From Paenibacillus endophyticus (GTDB lineage Bacteria > Bacillota > Bacilli > Paenibacillales > Paenibacillaceae): a stretch of 64,000 nt of DNA. The DNA lies in the NCBI RefSeq assembly GCF_014192395.1, contig NZ_JACHXW010000006.1, positions 310,001 to 374,000 of the forward strand, read 5' to 3'. The notes beneath the pieces were generated by a model that saw nothing but the letters and a program-made list of their open reading frames with translations, ran no database searches and was not told where the DNA came from. Every line of letters begins with the position of its first letter. Position 1 is the stretch's first letter. Shown piece after piece: positions 1-7,199 of this stretch. The translations under genes and the position numbers were made by a program.

Positions 1-1
1 A

Positions 2-3000
2 CCTTTCCAGGCGCAGTACCACTCGCTCTTAAGCGGAGAAGGCGCTCTGGGACAAGACTGGAGCCATAATTTCGAAATCCGGTTGGTTGCGAATGAGGAA
101 GGAAGTTCGGTCAAAGTGTACTGGAATGCGTTCCGCGGCAATACGTTCGTCAAAGGACTGGACGGCCAGTTTGCTTCATCCGAGGCTGCCGCGAAGTGCG
201 ACAAATTGACGCGGAAGCCAGACGGCACGTATGAATTAAGAAGAAACGACGGCGCTGTTTATCTTTTTGCCGAAAGCGGCCAATTGGCAGAGATGGCCGG
301 CAAGACAGGAGAACGCCTGTTGTTCGGCTATTCGCAGGACGGAAGACTATCAACCGTATCCGATCCGTTAACCGACGCTGAACTTACGCTGGGTTATGAT
401 GCAGCCGACAAGCTGTCCACCGTTACGGATCAAGCGGGTAGGCAGGCATCCTTCGCCTACGATGGGGACGGTAGACTCAGCGTCATTACCGATACGATGG
501 ACAGGGAGACCACCTACGCTTACGATTCGTCAGATAGAATCGTGTCCGCCATGAGCGACGCTGTTCAATTATTCGTGAATGAGTTCGACAATGAGGGGCG
601 GGTCGTCAAGCAGCATGATGCAATTCCAGGCAGTACGCCGACGCTGTTCTTTTACGAACAAACCGATGACATCTTAGTTACGACGATAACAGCCCGGAAC
701 GGCAATGTTCAGAAGCGGACGCATGATTCGAACTATAGGCTGCTAAGCGTGGAGGATGAACTTGGCCGCGTGACATCATACGGTTACGACAGTGACGGAA
801 ACCGGACGAGCGTGACGAATGCGGCAAATCAGACGACAACTTTTGCTTATGATGCTAACGGGAATTTGATCAGCTCAACCGATTATACGGGGCAGTCCGT
901 TGCGATAACCTATGACGGGGCAAACAACTTGCTGACCGCGGCGGGTCCAGACGGCATTACCGTAACGAATACGTACGATAGCGGCAATCGCCTGCTTTCG
1001 GTACAAATTCCAAATAGTGGAATGACGACGTATACCTACAATAGTAACGGCCTATTAGAGTCTGCGAAACATCCGCTGGAAGGAATGACGCTTTACAGCT
1101 ACACCGGAAACCGACTGACTGGTACAACGAATGCGGAGGGCGATACGACCAATTTCGCTTATGATGAAGCGGGACGTATGGTTAGCGAGTCGGATGCTGA
1201 GGGTTATACCACGACATTAAGCTATAATGCAGGGGACGAGTTGATTTCGGAGACCAATCCGCTCGGACATGCCTTCGGATACAGTTACGACGCTCAAGGC
1301 TTTCTGGCAAGCAGAACCGATGCTTTGGGGCGTGCGACGACTTATTCTTATGACGAGAACGGGAATTTGACAGCCGTAATGAATGCGCTGGACGAGACCG
1401 CGTCGCTCCATTATGACGGAGAAGGAAGGCTGCTGAGCATCGTCGACCCGCTTGGTCGAGCGGTTGCATACGCGTACGACGACGCAGGCAATCTGCTGAC
1501 GGAGACGAATCCGAATGGCGGAGCTGTTAGGTACGTCTACGACTCGTTGAACCGTCTAACGGAAGCATACGATTCCAAAAATAAAAAGGTATACGCAGTG
1601 ACTTATGACGAATCGGGCAATCTGAAAACGGTGACGGACGCGCTGAACGAGTCGTACACGAATATGTACGACAGCTTGAATCGTTTGACGCAGACGATCG
1701 ATCCGCTGCAACGCGTGACGTCCTATGCTTACGATGGCCTGAGCCGGTTGACATCGGTAACGGATCCGATGGAAGGAAAAAGCACGCAAGCTTATGATGC
1801 CTTAAGCCGGATAACGGAAGTTGTAGATCCGAATCTCAATGCCGCTTCTTATACCTATGATCTAGTCGGCAGAATTATAGGCGAGATTGATGCAGCTGGC
1901 GGAAACCGCACTTATACGTATAATGCACGGGGCTTGTTGAGTGGTGATACCAATGCTCGAGGCCAAGAAACAACTTATGCTTATGATGCGGCCGGACAGC
2001 TTGCCGGCTTCACCGACCTGGCAGGGTCAGTGACGTATACGTACGATGGCAACGGCAATATCACTGCGGTGACGGACGGGAACGGCAAAACGCTGATTCG
2101 TGATTTTGACGAGCTCGACCGTGTTGAAAGCTATACCGATGAAGACGGCAACACGATTCGGTATGCATACAATCAAGCGGGAGAATTAACGTCGCTTATG
2201 TATCCCGATGGCAAAATCGTTACCTACACCTATGACGCCGCAGGACGCATGAATACCGTTACGGACTGGGATGGCCGCGTTACTATGTATGCGTATGACG
2301 TTAACGGACAACTCATATCTACGACACGTCCGAACGGAACGGTAGAGACACGCGCATATGACGCCAAAGGGCAATTAGTGCTTGTAACCGACACTAATGC
2401 GGAGGGAAGCGTACTGTATGCTGCCGATTACACATACGATGCAGTCGGAAACGTTAGATCCGAGGACATCAGCGCTGCCGAGACTGTTACTTCCAGCACG
2501 TATGGAGAAATTCCGCTGGCAGTAGATATTAACGGACCGGGGCTATCGCCAACGATGGAATTATCGTCTTCCTCCAACAGCGAGATGACCTACGGTGCGG
2601 ATAATCGATTAATGGCCAATAACGGTCAGGATGTGATTTATGACGCGGACGGCAACATGACGTTAGGACCGCTGGACGGTTCGATGCAGGGGTATGTCTA
2701 CGATGCCCGCAATCGCTTGACGGAAGCCGGAGGCATAAGCTACGGTTACAATAACGAGAATGAACGGACATCGGTCACCGTGAACGGCATGACGACGAAA
2801 TATGTCATCAATCCGCATGCGCTCTTGTCGCAGGTGCTAATGGAAACCGACGAGCAAGGACAAGCAAAAGCTTGGTATGTATACGGACTGGGCTTGATCG
2901 GACGCGAAGATGCCGCTGGCAACTATCAAACCTATCACTATGATCGACGAGGCAGTACCATTGCTTTGACCGATGAGCTCGGGCAAGCGACGGATACGTA

Positions 3001-3937
3001 CCAATATGGCAACTATGGCGAGTCGCTGGGTCATGAAGGCGAGAGTGAGCAGCCGTTCCGCTACAACGGACGCGACGGCGTCATGACCGACCCGAACGGC
3101 TTGTACCATATGCGTGCGAGGTATTATAATCCGGAAATCAAGCGATTCATAAATCGCGATGTGTTATCCGGCTCGGTCGGAAATGGCCAGACGCTGAACC
3201 GCTATGCCTATGTTAATGGAAATCCGGTATCTTATGTCGATCCATTTGGTCTCAGCCGCGACGGGGATTCGATCTGGTTGCAAGGCGGAAGCTTCTTGGC
3301 GGACGCAGTTCCATGGGTTGGTACGATTAAAGGCTTCCAGCAAGCCTTCACCGGCATGAACTACGTGACCGGCGAGCAACTGACTGTATCCGGACGCTGG
3401 TCGGAGGGCGTGGGTGCAGCGTTCAGTCTGATCCCGATTCCAGGCCTGAAATACGCAGGAAAGTACGGTACAGATGGTGTAATCTGGGCCGGGAAGCGTG
3501 CGGGGAGTTGGTTCGCGGGTAAGGGGAAAACTTTAAATCGAATGGATAGTGGTTCGGGACATATCCCAATGAACACAGGCAAGTTCAATAGGATGAAAAA
3601 TGCTTTTGAAAGGCATGGCGGACTTATTGTTCCTGAACATGAAGCAGTACCTTTATTGAATTGGCATGGTACAGAAGCTTCAACATTAAATGCTACCACG
3701 ATAGCCTTTAGACCAAACCCATCTACCTCAGCAGTGTTTGAGGAATTTATTCATGCCACACAGTATAGAACTGGAAGAGCTTCGGGTTCAAATATTTTAG
3801 AAATGGAGATTGAAGCAAAAGAAAAGTTAATTAGATATAGGAAAGCATATGGAATACCAAATTCCGAAACTAGAGAAACAATACAACATCTTAGGGGTTA
3901 TAGAAAAGAACTGGATGACCAACGACGGAGGTGGTAA
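2..3937 (+). CDS. RHS/YD-repeat polymorphic toxin, 3' part (5' end outside window)
   Basis: The frame is already open at base 2, so the gene begins upstream; the TTG at 83 is internal. Most of the visible part is YD repeats (recurring G-x-x-x-x-YD units), which in this family form a shell that encloses a C-terminal toxin. The core ends at the conserved DPFGL motif (about 3238-3252). A pre-toxin TG-type linker follows (about 3295-3520, VPWVGTIKG...TGEQL), then a tip of about 130 residues. The tip is more AT-rich than the core, the usual sign of a swapped toxin module. It carries EEFIHATQ followed by an acidic EIEAKEKL helix, which resembles zincin-like metallopeptidase toxin domains, but no classical HExxH is present, so the activity is inferred. 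An immunity-type gene follows with a one-base overlap. Confidence 0.93.
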   Translation, partial: PFQAQYHSLLSGEGALGQDWSHNFEIRLVANEEGSSVKVYWNAFRGNTFVKGLDGQFASSEAAAKCDKLTRKPDGTYELRRNDGAVYLFAESGQLAEMAGKTGERLLFGYSQDGRLSTVSDPLTDAELTLGYDAADKLSTVTDQAGRQASFAYDGDGRLSVITDTMDRETTYAYDSSDRIVSAMSDAVQLFVNEFDNEGRVVKQHDAIPGSTPTLFFYEQTDDILVTTITARNGNVQKRTHDSNYRLLSVEDELGRVTSYGYDSDGNRTSVTNAANQTTTFAYDANGNLISSTDYTGQSVAITYDGANNLLTAAGPDGITVTNTYDSGNRLLSVQIPNSGMTTYTYNSNGLLESAKHPLEGMTLYSYTGNRLTGTTNAEGDTTNFAYDEAGRMVSESDAEGYTTTLSYNAGDELISETNPLGHAFGYSYDAQGFLASRTDALGRATTYSYDENGNLTAVMNALDETASLHYDGEGRLLSIVDPLGRAVAYAYDDAGNLLTETNPNGGAVRYVYDSLNRLTEAYDSKNKKVYAVTYDESGNLKTVTDALNESYTNMYDSLNRLTQTIDPLQRVTSYAYDGLSRLTSVTDPMEGKSTQAYDALSRITEVVDPNLNAASYTYDLVGRIIGEIDAAGGNRTYTYNARGLLSGDTNARGQETTYAYDAAGQLAGFTDLAGSVTYTYDGNGNITAVTDGNGKTLIRDFDELDRVESYTDEDGNTIRYAYNQAGELTSLMYPDGKIVTYTYDAAGRMNTVTDWDGRVTMYAYDVNGQLISTTRPNGTVETRAYDAKGQLVLVTDTNAEGSVLYAADYTYDAVGNVRSEDISAAETVTSSTYGEIPLAVDINGPGLSPTMELSSSSNSEMTYGADNRLMANNGQDVIYDADGNMTLGPLDGSMQGYVYDARNRLTEAGGISYGYNNENERTSVTVNGMTTKYVINPHALLSQVLMETDEQGQAKAWYVYGLGLIGREDAAGNYQTYHYDRRGSTIALTDELGQATDTYQYGNYGESLGHEGESEQPFRYNGRDGVMTDPNGLYHMRARYYNPEIKRFINRDVLSGSVGNGQTLNRYAYVNGNPVSYVDPFGLSRDGDSIWLQGGSFLADAVPWVGTIKGFQQAFTGMNYVTGEQLTVSGRWSEGVGAAFSLIPIPGLKYAGKYGTDGVIWAGKRAGSWFAGKGKTLNRMDSGSGHIPMNTGKFNRMKNAFERHGGLIVPEHEAVPLLNWHGTEASTLNATTIAFRPNPSTSAVFEEFIHATQYRTGRASGSNILEMEIEAKEKLIRYRKAYGIPNSETRETIQHLRGYRKELDDQRRRW

Positions 3938-4203
3938 TGGATTTGTTTAGAATAACTATTGAATTTTCAATGTATATTAAATCCGCCAACGTAGTTGTTA
4001 TAACCGGTAAATTCCAGGGGGAGTTTACAGGAAGTATTTTAGTTGACGCAACTAATCATGCTAAAAGATTTGTTGTCAATAATATTGTCCATATGAACAA
4101 TAAGAATACTGACCAAATTAAAGCTACTATTTCATTAAGTCTCAAGCCAGATGACTATGATGTAGATAAATTAGTAGGAAAATGCTTAATAAATCCTGAT
4201 TAA
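3937..4203 (+). CDS. Probable immunity protein for the RHS toxin
   Basis: This 88-aa acidic-to-neutral protein has no family I recognise. The ATG at 3937 overlaps the RHS stop codon (TAATG) and has GGAGG at 3927-3931 five bases upstream, so it is preferred to the in-frame GTG at 3931. Position directly behind the toxin tip, small size, cytosolic character (no signal peptide or membrane segment) and low GC matching the tip all point to the cognate immunity protein. The function is inferred from context. A strong terminator lies about 90 bp downstream. Confidence 0.72.
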   Translation: MDLFRITIEFSMYIKSANVVVITGKFQGEFTGSILVDATNHAKRFVVNNIVHMNNKNTDQIKATISLSLKPDDYDVDKLVGKCLINPD

Positions 4204-4291
4204 TGACCTTCAAAATCAGTATCAGTAAGCCTAAGGTGAAGAAGTTATGCAAGATATAAGAGGAAAGCTTTTACACTATGGTTTTGAATTG

Positions 4292-4332
4292 ACCTTGATT
4301 GGCTTTATGCCTTTCAAGGTTTCTTTTTTTTA
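4292..4332 (+). terminator. Rho-independent terminator after the RHS immunity gene
   Basis: The arms ACCTTGA (4292-4298) and TCAAGGT (4314-4320) pair and enclose an inner GGC/GCC pair; a run of T interrupted by one C follows from 4321. It ends the RHS toxin-immunity unit. Confidence 0.75.
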
Positions 4333-4395
4333 ATATGGTTACCAATTGATATATCGTTGCTCATTCAATAAATGATATATGCTTATGACGAGTAG

Positions 4396-4908
4396 CAACT
4401 TTGGAGAGTCGCTGGGTCATGAAGGCGAGAGTGAGCAGCCGTTCCGCTACAACGGACGCGACGGCGTCATGAGGGACCCGAATGGCTTGTACCATATGCG
4501 TGCGAGGTATTATAATCCGGAAATCAAGCGATTCATAAATCGCGACGTGTTATCCGGCTCGGTCGGAAATGGCCAGACGCTGAACCGCTATGCCTATGTT
4601 AACGGAAATCCGGTATCTTACGTCGATCCATTCGGTCTCAGCCGCGACAGGGATTCGATCTGGTTGCAAGGCGGAAGTTTCTTGGCGGACGCAGTTCCAT
4701 GGGTTGGTACGATTAAAGGCTTCCAGCAAGCCTTCACCGGCATGAACTACGTGACCGGCGAGCAACTGACTGTATCCGGATGCTGATCGTATGGCGTGGG
4801 TGCAGCGTAAATAAGCTAGCGAAATCCGGGAAACTTAGCCTTAATGACTTAGATATACTTGATGCTATAGCAGATGATTTAGAAAAGGCAATAAGACTGT
4901 TTAAATAG
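4396..4908 (+). pseudogene. Orphan RHS tip: duplicated core end plus remnant toxin tail
   Basis: Bases 4396-4807 duplicate 3010-3421 of the upstream RHS gene (constant offset 1386, about 15 mismatches by eye). The copy covers the end of the YD core, the DPFGL motif and the start of the pre-toxin linker. It has no RHS N-terminus and reads into TGA at 4784. Right after the duplicated block another frame encodes about 32 residues ending at TAG 4906-4908 (NKLAKSGKLSLNDLDILDAI and on), which looks like the C-terminal tail of a different toxin whose body has been lost. An ATG at 4379 could start a 135-aa fragment, but no good ribosome site is evident. This is a displaced toxin module of the kind found behind RHS and CdiA genes. 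Confidence 0.78.
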
Positions 4909-4922
4909 AGGAGTTGGTGGAT

Positions 4923-5294
4923 ATGAGTAAAAAATCGGAAGAATTCTTTAAAATAATGTTAGATTTCTTACCGTCGGCTGAAGATGAGTATAGAGAATCA
5001 ATCGAGTATTACGGTGAAGTGCTGGAAACTATCATAATTGAGAGAGTATTCATGCCGAAAATAATTAAATTATTGAGCGAGGAAAAAAACATCAATTTGC
5101 TAGAAAGTATTTTTAAATATTTTGAGGAAGTATCTACTGATAAAGATGTTCACTTAAAGAGCATTTTTTCAACTACGGTGTTGGAAGTACTCGGAAATGA
5201 CAGATCGATTTTAGGGACTGCACAGAAATACATGGGATCTAAAACGATAGAACTTCAAATAGAAGCGGATAGAGATTTAGGTAGGAGAATCTAG
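4923..5294 (+). CDS. DUF7674-like immunity-type protein
   Basis: A 123-aa, mostly alpha-helical, acidic protein. The pattern of an early FLP-x5-Y, HIEYYGE-like IEYYGEVLETI, a central FEEVS segment, VLEVLGND, and QKYMG near the end matches my recollection of DUF7674 proteins. These are common beside RHS, LXG and CdiA-type toxins in Bacillales and are presumed immunity proteins. ATG 4923 is preferred over TTG 4914 and GTG 4917 because the purine-rich AGAGGAG (4907-4913) sits about nine bases upstream. The gene follows the remnant toxin tail by 14 bp, so it is probably the surviving partner of that lost toxin. The family assignment is from memory and moderate. Confidence 0.75.
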   Translation: MSKKSEEFFKIMLDFLPSAEDEYRESIEYYGEVLETIIIERVFMPKIIKLLSEEKNINLLESIFKYFEEVSTDKDVHLKSIFSTTVLEVLGNDRSILGTAQKYMGSKTIELQIEADRDLGRRI

Positions 5295-5318
5295 TCAGCA
5301 CAGACTCATAAGATATTG

Positions 5319-5348
5319 ACGGTTATCCATAGTGGATAACCGTTTTTC
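5319..5348 (+). terminator. Rho-independent terminator
   Basis: A perfect 11-bp stem, ACGGTTATCCA (5319-5329) with TGGATAACCGT (5333-5343), has a TAG loop and a T run after it. It ends the orphan toxin-immunity module. Confidence 0.85.
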
Positions 5349-5510
5349 ATTATTCATAGGCAGAAAGGTGCCAGTGCCGAATGTACTCATTATTCAACTA
5401 TTAATACATCTAACTCATGTAATGCTCGCATGAAAATTTCGTTATTTTGTATGTACTTACATAATTGCTTGAATCTTATAACCTAATTAACGCCTTGGGG
5501 TTATGTCAAA

Positions 5511-5554
5511 CAGGTTCATTATGGTCAAATACCACCATGATTGACCTGTTTTTT
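5511..5554 (+). terminator. Imperfect terminator-like hairpin
   Basis: CAGGT...CATTATGGT pairs imperfectly with ACCACCATGATTGACCTG and is followed by TTTTTT (5549-5554). No plus-strand gene ends close by, so it may be a relic of a deleted gene. Confidence 0.45.
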
Positions 5555-5727
5555 AAGTTCGCTTTCTCACACTTTTTTGAACATAATCGCAACTGAAGGG
5601 TAAGCCACCCCGATAGAGAGGTTGAGAAGTTATGAATCGCATCTATCAGAATGGATAGCACGACAATTAAGAGTAAGGGCGGTTTATTTTTTACACTGAA
5701 TATCAACATTGAAATTAGACAGAGCAA

Positions 5728-5770
5728 CAAAAAAGAGCATTCCGCAACGAAATGGCTCGCTGCGTAATGC
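5728..5770 (-). terminator. Terminator of the minus-strand small membrane gene
   Basis: GCATTCCGCA (5737-5746) and TGCGTAATGC (5761-5770) form a 10-bp stem with one mismatch. Read on the minus strand it ends in a T tract (plus-strand A run 5728-5734). It lies 18 bp past the stop of the gene at 5789-6088. Confidence 0.7.
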
Positions 5771-5788
5771 CCCTCCCTTGTATGTATG

Positions 5789-6088
5789 TTAGTAGTTGCT
5801 CATTGCGCTTGATGCTGCTGCAGCAATAAGGATAATAGCAATAATCGCGTAAATGACTAGTACGATAGCGGCCCAGATTAAAGAAGCCTTGAAATAATTT
5901 TTTTTCGTGGGATTGCCTTCTCCGAACGCCCAAACAAACATCATTACGATGTTAACGATCGGGATAAGAAGAATAAGGGTTGTAATCATCCATTCTTTTA
6001 CGGTAATAACGGGTGACATCGGCTGTTGCTGATCGTAGCCGTAGCCTGGTACACCAGAATGTACGGGCGGTTTCTGAAATTGATCCAT
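5789..6088 (-). CDS. Small membrane protein with Pro/Gln-rich N-terminus
   Basis: A 99-aa protein. A hydrophilic N-terminus (MDQFQKPPVH...YGYDQQQP) is followed by VTVKEW-type sequence and two hydrophobic segments (ITTLILLIPIVNIVMMFVWAF and IWAAIVLVIYAIIAIILIAA) joined by a short charged loop, GEGNPTKKN. Similar two-helix proteins of unknown function are frequent in Paenibacillus. ATG 6088 is chosen because AAAGGAG lies seven to eight bases upstream; the longer frame to 6133 has no ribosome site. It has its own promoter (6139-6166) and terminator, so it is monocistronic. No function is assigned. Confidence 0.8.
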   Translation of the reverse strand: MDQFQKPPVHSGVPGYGYDQQQPMSPVITVKEWMITTLILLIPIVNIVMMFVWAFGEGNPTKKNYFKASLIWAAIVLVIYAIIAIILIAAAASSAMSNY

Positions 6089-6138
6089 TGCTTTCGCTCC
6101 TTTGATTTCCTGTTGCTGTAACATTTTGTTCACAACTT

Positions 6139-6166
6139 ATTATATATAAAACGCCGATGTTTACAA
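6139..6166 (-). promoter_or_regulatory. Sigma-A-type promoter for the small membrane gene
   Basis: On the minus strand TTGTAA (plus 6161-6166), a 16-bp spacer and a perfect TATAAT (plus 6139-6144) precede the ATG at 6088 by about 50 bases. Confidence 0.6.
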
Positions 6167-6331
6167 CCCTTAATTTAGATGAAATATTATTTTATTTTTA
6201 AATATTGTATAGATTGTCCAATTTTATATGTATGAATTTATCATGTTCTGTCGTATGTTAGGACGCGCTAGTAAACTATTAAACATTTATATTAATCATG
6301 AAACATTTTATTTGATCCTCGCAATTACCGC

Positions 6332-6362
6332 TTGCCCTTGACGCTGCGTCAAGGGTTATACT
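6332..6362 (+). promoter_or_regulatory. MerR-type operator within a 19-bp-spaced promoter
   Basis: A perfect 10-bp inverted repeat, CCCTTGACGC-T-GCGTCAAGGG (6335-6355), lies between TTGCCC (-35, 6332-6337) and TATACT (-10, 6357-6362). The spacer is 19 bp, the overlong spacing typical of promoters activated by MerR-family proteins through DNA distortion. It sits just before a MerR gene and an ABC exporter, implying autoregulated, ligand-induced expression of both. Confidence 0.8.
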
Positions 6363-7199
6363 TTGTTCAAAGGGGATGATGAAATAGAAAATGATGGTCT
6401 ATACACGATTGGAGCGTTTGCAAAGCTAACCGCTGTCACCGAACGAACGCTTCGTTATTATGACCGTAAAGGGCTGCTAAAGCCATCTTTTCGAAACATG
6501 CACGGACATCGCTTTTACACGGAAAAGGATCTTGTTGTCTTGCAAAGCATCGTAACGATGAAATATTTGGATTATTCGCTTGAAGAGATAGCAGCGCATA
6601 TGCGTGAGCCGGAGTTGGATTTATTAAGCTCGCTTGCCCTGCAGAAGGATATGCTTCAAAAAAAGAAGCAGCATCTCGAGCGTGTGCTTGATACGATTGG
6701 CCGCATGCAACAGATTGCTGAAGGCGCGGGCGTGATCGAAAAAAATCTGCTGCTGGTGTTTATTCATCATATTCAGTACGAAGAGAACCAGAAGAAGGTG
6801 CTCTCTGCGCAACTGCCCGGAGCAGTTGTCGATGCCCTTTATATGGAGCATATGCTTCCGGACGAAAGACTGGATATTGAACGGAAATTGACGTCCTTTA
6901 TTCTCGAACTGAAAGAGCACTGTAAAAGTGGAAAGCAGCCTTTGGATAATGATGTGCTGGATACCGGTAAAAGGCTGGTAGCGTTGTTGGAGGCATTCCT
7001 CTCTCCGGCATTGCAATCGCTGAACGATGAGGATATTGCGCAGCTCGAGCTGCTGAGCGATCCGTCTGCTGCATCCGAGCCGACATTGTTTTTAAGCGTG
7101 TTTACCGCAGAGGAGGAAGCTTTCCTCAAGCTTGTATTCGATCATTTGGAAGTGCTGAAAACGGTGAAGGAGGGCGTTCGAAATGAGAAAAAAGAGTGA
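6363..7199 (+). CDS. MerR-family transcriptional regulator of the adjacent ABC exporter
   Basis: The N-terminal winged-helix MerR domain is clear (YTIGAFAKLTAVTERTLRYY, then RKGLLKPS), followed by the long dimerisation helix and a C-terminal region of about 150 residues that probably binds the inducer, as in TipA/Mta-like regulators. The only standard start upstream of the HTH is TTG 6363, but that codon directly abuts the -10 element (6357-6362), so it would lie upstream of, or at, the expected transcript start. The AAAGGGG at 6369-6375 instead points to the codon ATA at 6384 (reading M-E-N-D-G-L-Y), so the true start is uncertain. The gene overlaps the ABC exporter by 17 bp, which implies translational coupling. 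Confidence 0.85.
   Translation: MFKGDDEIENDGLYTIGAFAKLTAVTERTLRYYDRKGLLKPSFRNMHGHRFYTEKDLVVLQSIVTMKYLDYSLEEIAAHMREPELDLLSSLALQKDMLQKKKQHLERVLDTIGRMQQIAEGAGVIEKNLLLVFIHHIQYEENQKKVLSAQLPGAVVDALYMEHMLPDERLDIERKLTSFILELKEHCKSGKQPLDNDVLDTGKRLVALLEAFLSPALQSLNDEDIAQLELLSDPSAASEPTLFLSVFTAEEEAFLKLVFDHLEVLKTVKEGVRNEKKE

Larger units (their letters stand above)
5349..5788. other. Gene-poor spacer between the RHS module and the minus-strand membrane gene
   Basis: No convincing gene is present. The spacer holds the two terminator-like hairpins listed separately (5511-5554 and 5728-5770). A 74-codon minus-strand frame (5506-5730) overlaps both hairpins and has no ribosome site or recognisable domain. Confidence 0.5.

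Noticed and set aside
150..3699. Minus-strand frames within the RHS gene
   Set aside because: They are antisense to the YD-repeat core, lack ribosome sites and domains, and follow its codon pattern.
5506..5730. 74-codon minus-strand frame
   Set aside because: It overlaps two terminator-like hairpins and has no ribosome site or homology signal.
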